Positions 37,885 through 48,190 of a stretch of 64,000 bases of DNA are shown piece by piece. Within the stretch, counting starts at the first letter, position 1. The number at the start of each line of letters is the position of its first letter. The position numbers and the translations under genes are program-made. The stretch is from positions 1,674,001 to 1,738,000 of the forward strand of contig NADL03000758.1 in the NCBI GenBank assembly GCA_002205965.3, read 5' to 3'. The stretch comes from Kappaphycus alvarezii (lineage: Eukaryota; Rhodophyta; Florideophyceae; Gigartinales; Solieriaceae). Below the pieces are notes generated by a model. That model saw nothing but the letters and a program-made list of their open reading frames with translations, had not been told where the DNA came from and did no database searches.

Positions 37885-38620
37885 TGAAGCGATCAGGTTG
37901 GCGATACTATGTCGGTACCTTGTTATTTCGAATGCCGTATTTTTGTTGACAGAATATGAATATAGTAATCATTATGAAATATCTGTTCTCGACCGGACGT
38001 GGTGTAATTTATTTTATGTAAGAGTCTGCTGTTTATTCGCTAATTTGTCTGTTGTTAATGAAACATGTTTTGGTGAAGACCGTTTGTTTACACATCACAT
38101 TTATCGACTGGCAATTAAGATGCTTAGGTGGACGGGCTCAATCACTGTTAATTCTAAGTGTGAAAATGGTTCACGACAATGGCCACAGAGTGGCTATTTA
38201 TAGCGGTGCCATCTTGCACTCGTAATGTTCGGCAGAAAGCACAGCTAGCACAGCCGGCACAGCTCGGACTAAAAATCATCTTTGTTTGCTGCATCAAACC
38301 TCCTTTTTGTACACCTCCAACAACATTCTATCAGATTTTAGTTTTATTTCTAGGGCAGTTAGTAATTTGGATCCGAGGGCGCTCGGGAATACATCCTGTC
38401 CCGACCCGGCCGAGTGGAATCCAAACACTTCTCGGTTGCCGTTGTTTTGTTCGTAGAACTTTTTCGTTGCATTTTTGCTCCGCCGACGGAGGCACACGCC
38501 CCGCGAATACCATGTCGGTCGAAGGTCTAGATCTTGCGGACAAGACGTGGCAACAACATAAAACAAATGCATCAGAACTACTGCGAGAAGCCAGCAGGCA
38601 CTTTCCTCATGCTACTCACG
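37885..38620 (+). repeat. Right LTR followed by leader and gag start
   Basis: This starts TGAAGCGATCAGG after a purine-rich tract. It contains CTATTTATAG (about 38192-38201), a plausible TATA box. It runs through TGGATCCGAGGG at about 38368, a possible primer-binding site. The gag start follows at 38512 (reading MSVEGLDLADKTW). A leader plus gag start after a 3' LTR is not expected in a simple element. Confidence 0.6.
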
Positions 38621-38699
38621 ACATTTCAAAACAGTGCATGTATTTATTGCGATTTTGTGCAATGTACTGCTGTACAGTAAAGATCCAGAAAAAACAAAA

Positions 38700-39038
38700 T
38701 ATTTTACCTGTACCAGCAATTTACAAGCTGTAAAATAACCAAGAGAACTGTGGCCCTATAGGATCTGTTAGTGGCAGAGATCGTGGGAGGCGTTTTGAAT
38801 AAAAAGCGAAACTTCATTAATCTGCGATAGTGGCTTTTCATAGCATCCACGTGTTTAACTATTTCCTACGGTACAAATTTTGCGAGCCTTCGTCATTCTT
38901 TTCACTGATGTAGTTTTCCCAAGCGTCAAAAAACCTGACTTTTCACCGACCAAACGTCGTGCTCCGCGACCCTAGCCTGACGTAAGGGCAAACCCGCACG
39001 TCAACCCCCTCATTGCACGTCTCTGCAATAGCTGCAAA
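38700..39038. other. Upstream region of the photolyase gene
   Basis: No gene seen. Transposon similarity fades by about 38730. From about 38940 the plus strand becomes C-rich, as seen upstream of the other host genes, so the promoter and 5' untranslated region of the photolyase gene probably lie here. Confidence 0.5.
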
Positions 39039-40706
39039 ATGCCCGCCTCTCCAACAGTCTCTTTCTCCGCATCTACGCATCCGGGCGCCATTTTGCATTG
39101 GTTCCGTCGCGATCTCCGCACCCACGACAACCGCGCTCTCAACCATGCCGTTCGCCGCGCTGCAGCCCTCAAGCTTCCTCTCATCCCGTTATATCTGCTT
39201 GATTCATCGCAATTATCCCTCCCTACTTGCGGTGTAGTCCGTGCACGTTTTATCCTTCAATCGCTCCATGTTTTGCAGCGGCAACTACATCGAAAATGTG
39301 GTGCGCGACTACGAGTGATTCAGGATGGGGGAGAGGACGCGTTGTTGAGATTGGTTGGAAGATGGGGAGTGCGGGAGGTTGTATGGGAAAGGGAGTATGA
39401 ATGGAGTATGAAGGAGAGAGATATACGTGTTCAAAAGGCATTGGAGGGGATGGGAGTGGGGGTTACACAATCTGATGGCTTTTTGTTGCACCCACCGGAG
39501 AAGCTGATCGAGGCAGCAGGGGGAAGAGCGCCGGAGAACATGAGCGGGTTTATACGCGTCGTAGATGAGGTCGGGGAACCTGCTGAAGCCGTGGAGTTTG
39601 CGGACGTGGAGAAAGAGCTCACATGCTCCGAAGAGGTGGAGACTGGGGATGATAAGGAGGGTTTGACGGAGGTGCCGCGGCTCGAAATGTTTGGTCACTC
39701 GGAAACGGTGGACGAGCGATGGGAACTGTTCAAAGGGGGGAGGTGGAGGGTTTGAAACGATTGGAGGAGTTTTGCGCGAGGGATGGCGGTAGGGCGGTGG
39801 CCCGGTTCGCAAAGCCGGAGACGAGCCCGGCGGCGGTTGGGAAGAGGGAAACAACTGTACTATCTCCGTATTTGGCGGTGGGATGTGTGAGTGTGAGAGT
39901 GGTGTGGAAGCGGGTGAGGGAGGTGGAGCGGGAGGTGGGGAGGAAGGGTGGGGGAATGGTGCAGTCGAGTTTGTGGGGCAGTTGTTGTGGAGAGAGCATT
40001 TTTGGGGATTGGCGTTTTGTAACGCGTCGTTCCATCGGATGAGAGGGAATCAGGTTTGTAGGGTCATTGATTGGGAGGAAGGGGGGGAGGGACTGAAGGC
40101 GTGGGAGGAGGGGCGGACTGGGTATCCGTGGATTGATGCACTTATGGTGCAGTTGAAGCAGGAGGGATGGGTGCATCATTTGGGGAGGCATAGTTTGGCA
40201 TGTTTTTTGACAAGAGGGGATCTATGGGTCAGTTGGGAAAAGGGCTACGAGGTGTTTGAAAGATACTTGGTGGACTATGACTATGCGCTGAACAGTGCAA
40301 ACTGGATGTGGTTAAGCTGCAGTGCCTTTTTCGTCATGTACTATCGGTATACTCACCGGTGGCATTTGCGAAGAAATGGGATAAGGATGGTAAGTTTGTC
40401 AAGCATTACCTTCCGGTGTTGAAAAAACTACCCACAAAATACGTACATGAACCCTGGAAAGCTCCTCTAAGTGTGCAGAAGGCAGCTGGATGTGTAGTAG
40501 GAAAGGATTATCCAAAACGAATCGTCGACCATGCAGTTGTGAGCAAGGAAAATATAGAAAGGATGAAGGCGGCGTACGCTAGAAATGAATTTGGCGCAGA
40601 AAAGTGGCAGCAGGGCGGCGCAGGTGCCGCAAACCAGAGCAACCGTGAGGGACGCGCGTCGAATCAAAACAGCCGGGCTCGCAAGAAGAGAAAGACAAAC
40701 CCCTAG
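39039..40706 (+). CDS. (6-4) photolyase / animal-type cryptochrome
   Basis: A flavoprotein of the cryptochrome/photolyase family that uses blue light to repair (6-4) photoproducts or to signal. It is about 556 residues from the ATG at 39039. The N-terminal photolyase domain shows ILHWFRRDLRTHDNRAL (about residues 11-27). The FAD-binding C-terminal domain shows SLWGQLLWREHF, RTGYPWIDALM (about 358), EGWVHHLGRHSLACFLTRGD and NWMWLSCSAFF. The HxxxH within HHLGRH is the catalytic His pair known in (6-4) photolyases. The C-terminus is basic (RARKKRKTNP), fitting nuclear entry. The gene lies in three frames. Three one-base shortfalls in runs (G6 at 39735-39740, G4 at 39975-39978, T5 at 40327-40331) restore the conserved motifs exactly, so I read it as one intact gene with consensus errors. 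Repair enzyme versus photoreceptor cannot be decided from sequence alone. Confidence 0.9.
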
Positions 40707-41064
40707 AGAATATCAAGCACAGTTGTTTGCCCATGGCCACAGAATAGAGTTTCACGTCAAGATTTACGCGATGCTAGCACGGTACTGGTGTCGCGATTCG
40801 TCAGCATGCTAGCGCAGGAGCGTGAAAACTAAGTAACGGCCATACCACGCGGTTGGAACGGGTTGGAATCATATTGCGATCCTTTCGCCGCAGAGGGACG
40901 TCACTGACTACCCCCGCTGGCTACCATGTTGACGTATTGCCCTCCAACGTGTGTTGCAACGCCACACTGACGGCGGCCGGTGTGGGAATACTCCTACACC
41001 TGTCCGGTGCAAGTACAACATGCAAGTCGGACTAGATTATCATCACGCGTATGTACGGGCACTG
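40707..41064. other. Intergenic DNA between convergent photolyase and MCM10
   Basis: About 360 bp between two tail-to-tail genes. No reading frame of quality; presumably both 3' untranslated regions. Confidence 0.5.
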
Positions 41065-42842
41065 CTATTCTTCACCCGACTCGTCCGACTCATCGGACAA
41101 CTCGAGCATCTTGTCATCACCTTCGCTCACGCACATACCAGACCCACTCATTGCCTCACCCCGACTATTTGAATCGTTTTCGCCTGCCTCATGATTCTTG
41201 TCGATATTCGCAACCCCAGGCTTCTCTTGTAAACCTCCTGCTCGCCCATTTGCCCGTAGAGTCCCAATAGGTCCCTCTGTCAGTTCACACGCCTCTGCCC
41301 ACTCTTTTCATCCGCAAGACCAGATTTTGTTACAAACTCCCCTCCTTCCTCGGTCGCCCCTGTCCCCGTCCTGTCTCTTTCTGCACTGTCTCTCCACCCT
41401 GGTGGGCGCATAGAGCCATCCTTTTCTAGGACATAACCACAATTAAGCAGCACCGCAATCGCCTTTTCACGACCGTCGCTTGCGTTCTGCATCCCTCCTC
41501 TTGTATTCCTCTTCCCCGTCTCCTCGGCGTTGACGGGTTTACTATCTTTCACGACAACCCTCGTTTCATCTTTCCTGGCAGTTTGCGCCATGCGTTTCCT
41601 TTTGGCGACCATTTCACTCAAGCCGGCCTTTATCCTCTCTCCACCACCCATTTTCACCCTGGTTCGCTTCAACTTTCTCAAAATGCTAGCCTCCTTCCTT
41701 TTTTTCCACTCAGCCTCTTCATCCAGGCTCTCCAACGCAGCCCGTCCCTCATACCCACCAACTCTTGGCGGTGGTAAGGAAATATTCAGCGGTGGTTCAA
41801 TGTTACGACGAATACTAACATCAGCTAGTCCAGGACGCTCAGCATTATTCACATCCATTCGCCTTCCACCCGTCATTTTCTTCCTCTTATTCAAGGCGTG
41901 TTTCGGGCACATCCCCATGCGACTAGCATCATACCAGCTGGCACAGACCGACAAATTGGGTCCCAATGCCTCACACAACTTAAAGTCCTTACAAATACCA
42001 ATATAAATAACCTGCTCCTTCTTCCCCACACGCAAACAATGCCCCGAGAAGGCGGCCCTACCGCGCTCCCCGACCCCCTCCCCGGGCCACCCGCACCACC
42101 TCTCGGTGGAAGCAGAGCTGGTTTCCGAAAGGCAAACACGCTACCTCAGTCTTTGTATGAAACGCGCGGAATGCCTCCTCGAACATGAGCACTGTGACCA
42201 GTGTAGGCTCCACGGTCGTTCCATTTGCCAACGCCCCACGAGGCATATTGCACACACTCCATACTGCATACATAGAACCATTCTTACTCTCCTTCTTGGC
42301 ATGTTTTTTCACCAAGCACCCAAAAACAACAAACTCACCCAACTTTCCAGTCCTCATCTCCTCATCCATAGCACGAATCTCCGCAACATCCACCCGTTTA
42401 AAATGCTCAAACAATGCCTCAACAGCCATCTGATCAAGCACTGCCTCCTTCAACGACATATTCACAAACTTCAAATCAACATACTCAAATCCCTTCCCCC
42501 CTTTCTCAACAACCCGTTTCCCTACAACCTTAAAAGCATTTCTAGCCCGTCGCACCCGCTCCTTTTCCCTCCGTTCACTCTCCCCAACACTCAAACTGTG
42601 ACGCGAAAGACGACGTTGCATCATAGCATGTGAAATGGGCACGCGAGATGGCGCACTCACATTTTGAAGTACCGTTAATTCTGCGGCGAGTTGTGCAGCG
42701 TGTGTGGTGAGTGTTTCTTGTCGTTGGAAAAGAGAAGTGAAGATTGTGCGCTTGGGAGCGGGAGAGGCGGGTGCGGATGCGGGCGGAGTGTCGAATACGG
42801 CGGCGAGTTGCTCGTCGAGGGATCAACTGGTGGGGATGACAT
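41065..42842 (-). CDS. MCM10: MCM10 replication initiation factor
   Basis: MCM10 binds DNA, MCM2-7 and DNA polymerase alpha to activate replication forks in the nucleus. About 593 residues from the ATG at 42842 (leader MSSPPVDP). An N-terminal Pro/Ala-rich and helical part (FQRQETLTTHAAQLAAEL) is followed by the OB-fold region (GEFVVFGCLVKKHAKK, SVCNMPRG, VTVLMFEEAFRAFHTKTEG). Next is the CCCH zinc finger with spacing C-x9-C-x11-C-x2-H (in YIGICKDFKLCEALG and MCPKH), exactly that of MCM10. Basic clusters KRKK and KRKR are likely nuclear signals. The acidic tail (LSDESDESGEE) ends at 41065. Four one-base shortfalls explain the frame changes (plus strand G3 at 42819-42821, C2 at 42144-42145, C4 at 42024-42027, T4 at 41305-41308). 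With them the frame is continuous from ATG to stop, so I take the gene as functional. Confidence 0.88.
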
Positions 42843-43159
42843 TGGGGGAAGAGAGGTTGGCGATGGGCGGTGGGCGGTGGGCGGTGGGGGCGGAGAGTGT
42901 TTGCTGTGCGGTGGGTGAATGATTAGGTTGCAATGGCTAATAGTGTTGCGGTTTCCCGCCAAAAGTATGCACGCGTTGAATCTAAAATGGCGCAGTTGCT
43001 TGCAACAACCTCGAGTTATTCAGTCTTACAGTACCGTCACTGTAACGAGTGTCTCGCACTGGACAATTGGATTTAATTGCAAAACCTCGGTGCGGTGCTG
43101 TTAAACACTCCAACTCCCACGTGACGCCGTAGCATCACTGTCCACATCTCGTTGGACGT

Positions 43160-44560
43160 TCAGTTGACCACGTAGGGGTGTGCGGTGAGAATGGCTCCTG
43201 CTTGCTTTTCCAGATATGCTTGCCTGCGGATTCTTCGCCGAATATCTGCCTCTGAAGCGATAGGTAAGGAATGCTGTTTGTATTATCCGGTTTGGCAGCG
43301 AGGCTGGCCGCTATCAGTTGTTTCGGAGGCCGCCATACTCATTAATGAGGGACGTAGGGAGCCGTCGAACAAACTCCCAAAGGTGTCTATCCGCTTCAGC
43401 GTATCTGTGCCCACGGTGCACGGTCGCACCAGCTTCATCAGGGCTTTGCAGCTGCTCAGCATCAATCATGCTCGCAGCATATGCTGCGAGATTGAGCGTT
43501 GCCACAGGGGTCAAGCTGTGGCCGCCGTAGCGGAGAGGTAAGGATACCTGCTGACTAATTGCACCAGTCATCGGCACGTTGTTGGAACGTGTGTAGAATT
43601 CCAACTGCAGCCATCTGCATGCCATCTGCATACTATCTATGTACACTGAGCTATGTTCGCTCAGCAATTTCCATTGCCAATGGATGCACTACAAGGAAAA
43701 ACAGCAGCATGCTTGCAGAATCCCCTTGTTGCATCCCTTCTTGGCTAGGGATGGATGGATGTCTTGTGCGGACGCCGCAGGCAATACGAGCGACGGCGTT
43801 TTGCGAGCCTACACCATGTTCAGAAAGCGACATAGCGACGATACCTTGGTCGGCATCAAGTTTATCATGTGCTGCCTCCAGAACCGATTGAATGCGTTGT
43901 GTGCATCCACGGATACCAGTTCATACTCTTCCTCTTCGTGCTGGCGCACGACCAGTCTCCGTGCCTTGCGCACAATGGAATCTAGTCCGCAGGGCACGCC
44001 ATTGGCCACTTGCAGCGGTGCGAGGTACTCCCTCGTGCCTCCGATTGCATATGCCAGCAGCACCCTGTTACGAGTGGCCGCAAGGCCGTCTTAATAGCGA
44101 TGGGGCGGATCTTATGTGGCCGAGGTTGGATGGGGAGCAGCGTCGCAGAAGAGATCAGAGGGATTGTGCCGTCTGGGAGGTCCCCCTGGCAGTCTCGTCT
44201 CAACCGCAGTTAGCGCCGAGATGCCCGTCATGGCTCACCGCTGCGTTGGCTAACAATCGGAGCCGCGGGGACATTGTGACCGGATCCGGCGCGGAGTTTG
44301 GGTTCAGGCGTTGGACGGTGATTAGAGCAGCCTCCTCAGCAATGTCCATCGGGAGCGGAAGGTCTCTCGTTTCGATGGCTGTCACAGGAGAGTGCGATGC
44401 TGATTGCAACTCTCGTAGACGTTCTACAACTTGTGAGTCACGCACGTCCGCGATGCGCGACTGATGTGGAGTGCGCATCGCACGCCCATATTGCGCATCT
44501 GCAGCTATGTGGGCTGCCCGGCGAAACGTTGGGTCGTGCCTATTGTCTGTCTCGGTCTGC
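43160..44560 (-). mobile_element. LINE-type retroelement fragment, 5' and RT part
   Basis: Minus-strand pieces in successive frames give a non-LTR retrotransposon: RLNPNSAPDPVTMSPRL (about 44310); PHKIRPIAIKTALRPLVT (about 44090); YLAPLQVANGVPCGLDSIV (about 44010), matching the conserved APLQ..VG.P.G.E pattern; SVDAHNAFNRF (about 43910), a catalytic-Asp motif; and GMQQGDSASMLLFFLVVHPLA (about 43700). Then, after an apparent internal loss of the YLDD region, LPLRYGGHSLTPVATLNLAAYAAS (about 43500) and a helical tail to about 43160. At least four frame changes are present. It resembles the LINE at 9.2-11.1 kb, of which it preserves the complementary half. Confidence 0.75.
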
Positions 44561-44900
44561 CGCGGGCGACGTTGGACGATTCGTTGTTCTCTGTCTTAGT
44601 GTGCTTGAGTGGCCTTTTGCCAAATTCCGCTCCATTCGCCTGCGCTGTCGCGTTTTTAATTTAGTTTTATCACTGCTGTACAACCTGCAAAGTCAGAAAT
44701 ATTGTAAAACAGGCAAGTATGAACAGGATGACTGAACTATGCATGTTGCGGGGAATTGGGTTTACTTGAATGGGTTGGTATATTGTACTTACGTAACTGC
44801 ATGTTGCGGGGGCATGACTTAAAACAGAAAATTGCGCTGCTTCCCCTCGTCGCAAATCGCAACATTGTGAGGTCGCTCTAGCTCCCCCCACCTCCACGCT
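44561..44900. other. Upstream region of ABCF3
   Basis: No gene seen. The last 40 bp before the ATG at 44901 are C-rich, consistent with the C-rich 5' ends of the other host genes. Confidence 0.45.
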
Positions 44901-47073
44901 ATGGTTGCCACCACCGTCACAGAGGAGGACGCAAGGCACGCCCTGTCCGCAGCCGTTGGACTCAACAACCCCCTCTCCGACCTCGACGATGTCGTGATTC
45001 GCTACCTCCTCAACGCCTTATCCGATTCCACCGCTGCGGAAGATGAAGTAGTCGATGTAGTATCCATCTTCCTACCCCAACTCTCCTCTTCTATATCCAT
45101 TCAACAAGCCCCCGAAATCGCTCGTGATATTCGTCGTCAATTACATGGCGCCCCTACCGAAGATGCGAGCAGGGAAAAGTTGATCAGGTTGTCAAAGGCG
45201 ACGCGTTTGGGTGCGGGGGTGGGTATTGATTCGGGGAGGAGAAAGGCAAAGGGAACAGGTGGTAAGGCTGCGGGTGGTGGGAATAGTAATCAGGCTTTGG
45301 ATCGTAGTGCGGAGGCTGAAAAGGCAAAGGAGATTGCAGCGGTGAGAAAGGCGAGGCGAGTGGGAGGGCAAGTTAGGACGTATATGTCGGAGGCTACTGT
45401 CGCTAGTGTCAAGTCAAAGTATGTACCGGGTAGTTTGGATATTCATATTGATGGATTGGATTTGGCGTTTGGTGGTATGACCTTGTTGGAGGGTGCTACT
45501 TTGAATATTCCGAGTGGGAGACGCGTGGGTGTGATTGGGAGGAATGGTTGTGGTAAGACTACATTGATGAGGGCTATTGCGAGGAGGGAGTTGCCGTTGC
45601 CGGAGAGCATGGATATTGTTTATGTGGAGCAGGAAATTTCGGGAAGTGATAAGACGCCATTGCAAGTTGTCTTGGAGAGTGATACAGTGAGAATGGATCT
45701 GGTGAGGGAGGAGGAGGAATTGTTGGACAAGTTGAACGAGGCGGAGGAGAATGGCGTTGAGCCGGATGCGAAATGGAGCGAGAGATTGGCAGAGGTGTAC
45801 GAAAAGTTGGGAGAGATGGACGCTGACAAAGCAAACGCCCGCGCTGCTGCCATTTTAGATGGCCTTGGTTTTAGCGAGCATGCTATGACAAAGCAGACCG
45901 TCAATGAGTTTTCTGGAGGCTGGCGCATGCGAATTTCTTGGCCTCTGCCTTGTTTTTGGAGCCCAAGTTGCTTTTATTGGATGAGCCTAGCAATCATTTG
46001 GATGCCATGACCGTCATCTGGTTGGGAGATTACCTCTCGCGCTGGCCCATACCATCGCGTGTGTATCGCATGATCGCGCTTTTCTGAATGAGATATGCAC
46101 GGACATCATCCATGTCAAGGACCACAAGTTACATCCGTACACCGGAAACTACGATGATTTTGAAAAGGCTAGACGAGAGAAGCTGAAGGAGTTGGAACGC
46201 ACAGCAGAGAGCCAAGAAATGAAGCGAGCGCACATTCAGAAATTTGTCGACAAATTTCGTTACAATGCGAAGAGGGCAAGTATGGCGCAGAGCCGACTCA
46301 AGATGTTGCAGAAAATGGACGACGAGCGCGTGGTCTTGCCGAGCGAGGAGGAGGAGTTTTCATTCGAGTTTCCGGAGCCAGGAGCGCTGACGGGATCGCA
46401 TGCTTCAGTCCAGATTTGCGAGGTGACGTTTGGATACCCCGACCAGGAGCCGTTATTTAGAAACCTCGACTTTAGTATTAACATGGATTCGAGAACCGTC
46501 CTGCTGGGGCCCAATGGCTCTGGAAAGAGTACCTTGCTTAAGTTGCTCTTGGGTGAGAACATTCCCATTGATGGCGTTGTCAAGAAAAGTCCGAAACTTC
46601 GCATTGGTTACTTCTCGCAGCACCATGTGGATACCCTTGTGCTATGGCGAACACCTTTGGAGCACATGAAAGTGACTTTCCCAGATGCAATCATGCCAGA
46701 ATTACGATCCCACCTTGCAAAACTAGGCGTTAAGAATGAACAGGCCCTTCGACCCATCAATACTCTTTCTGGAGGCCAGAAGAGTCGTGTCGCTCTCGCG
46801 GTTATCACATACCAAAGGCCTCATTTGCTCGTTCTCGATGAGCCTACGAATCATCTCGATATAGAGACGTTGGATTCACTGATCATGGCACTCAACGCTT
46901 TCAACGGAGGATTACTGGTAGTCACTCATGACGCACGGCTTGTAACCAGCGTATGCGAGCAGATTTACATTTGCGAGGACGGCAAGGTGTCAGAGTTTCG
47001 AGGCGAGTATCACGAGTATCGGAAACAGATGGTTGAGAGGCTTCGCGCCAGGTCCAAGCTTTTTAGTATGTGA
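44901..47073 (+). CDS. ABCF3: ABCF3/GCN20-type ABC ATPase
   Basis: A soluble twin-ATPase ABC-F protein without membrane spans. GCN20/ABCF3 proteins bind ribosomes and, in yeast, help GCN1 activate the eIF2alpha kinase GCN2. About 724 residues from the ATG at 44901, close to the family length. An N-terminal helical domain precedes ABC1: Walker [10 protein letters not shown] (about residue 213), signature EFSGGWRMR (about 336), Walker [13 protein letters not shown]. The linker includes [23 protein letters not shown]2 follows: GPNGSGKST (about 537), LSGGQKSR (about 622), [12 protein letters not shown] (about 643). It matches human ABCF3 along its length. Two one-base shortfalls (T2 at 45938-45939, C3 at 46046-46048) explain the frame changes and restore [12 protein letters not shown] and [10 protein letters not shown] in frame. 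The first 290 nt are C-rich, then the strand turns G-rich. Confidence 0.92.
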
Positions 47074-48190
47074 GTACACCTCTCGATCGAGTAAAGTTCA
47101 AATGCGAATGCGGTAAACTTTTCCTTCTCATCGGAAGTGGGGCATTGGGAAACGGTGTATGTCGGCTTGACGCGATTTCCACATTCGTTTGCGCACATGT
47201 ATATTTTGCGTTGTCCCTCGGTAACGTTGCGAGGCATCGGAGGGCGATGCTAACTCGTCAGTATTGCTCTCAGGCGTTTCAATCCTTTGCGATGCAGTCA
47301 TGGGGTTCGTTAGTACAGCATCATCATTCGTTCGAGACTCAAATTACTTCAACTCACCACGCGGATATCCGTGATGGAGTAAAACGGATCAGTGTCATGA
47401 AACAATGGACGCATGCCAGACTAAAAGCGCGTTGCACGTGAGTTGGTCATTGAAGTTGCAAATTAGACTTCATTTTACAGAAGGTCATGAGGGAGTGTCG
47501 AATTCACAGTGTGGCCTTTAGCAAGCCTTGAGACGCAACCCGAACGGACTGCGATGCCGCCGCCGTTTATCAGCAGGCTCCTCTCCGCGATTACGGTAGG
47601 GCCCCTGCTTACATTGAGATTGAATCTTTCTGTCCCCAGTGTAGATGCTCAAAATCTTCAAAGGATACCGCTGGTACTAGTCCACAGGTCGTGGGTACGA
47701 TAAATTGACCAAGTCAGTGCCAAACGATGACCCTTTTACGGAGTCACTGCAATCCAGGACAAAAGTCATATTGAGACACGGGCGCTCAATCCTCAGGGGC
47801 TCCTAAGGGAGCTTGCCTCATAGTCTGATGAATTGCGACCTAAACACGCAATCTGTGAATATCAACCACTGAAGGTATTCGTGACTTCATATGAATGACA
47901 GCTTGTGCGTATCTCTGATTTTGCGGTAATGATCCCCGTCGAGTTGACGAAACGCCCCTCAAGGTAACCCGCTCACATGAGGCGGGGAGAGTATGAAAAG
48001 TCCCATTGCCCAAATAACTGTTGCCCACTGTTTTAGCGAGCGGTACGTTGGAAGGGGACGCAAGTTGTGAACGGAGTACTTGTATTGTACAGCAGTCACA
48101 AGATGTAAACCTCGGTAGAGCTCCGCTCGGATCTACGCAACTGTAGCTGAGCTGCACAGGCGACGCACAGTCACAAGTATCGCGATCGAC
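47074..48190. other. Intergenic DNA, no gene seen
   Basis: About 1.1 kb between the convergent 3' ends of ABCF3 and the UVR-motif gene. Short frames (47070-47441, 47509-47703) have no recognisable domain. No TACAG cluster is present. Confidence 0.45.

Larger units (their letters stand above)
31436..38620 (+). mobile_element. Degraded Copia element with LTR-gag repeats at both ends (fossil)
   Basis: Parts in order: a shortened LTR with leader and gag start (about 31438-31730); a pyrimidine-rich insert (about 31750-32090); Gag-like region about 33400-34560; protease-like region with ACVDSGAQKTVIR near 34868; integrase and its C-terminal part about 35220-36000; RT about 36500-37240; RNase H about 37340-37810 with VDATFASNEE; an LTR from about 37885. 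A purine-rich tract lies just before 37885. The copy is broken by many disruptions (well over ten). The right LTR is followed by another gag start, so at least two copies appear to be joined in tandem or rearranged. Confidence 0.75.

Noticed and set aside
39039-40706. Photolyase as a pseudogene or with programmed frameshifting
   Set aside because: Three changes, all one-base shortfalls in runs, with motifs otherwise perfect; the same pattern in other genes favours consensus error.
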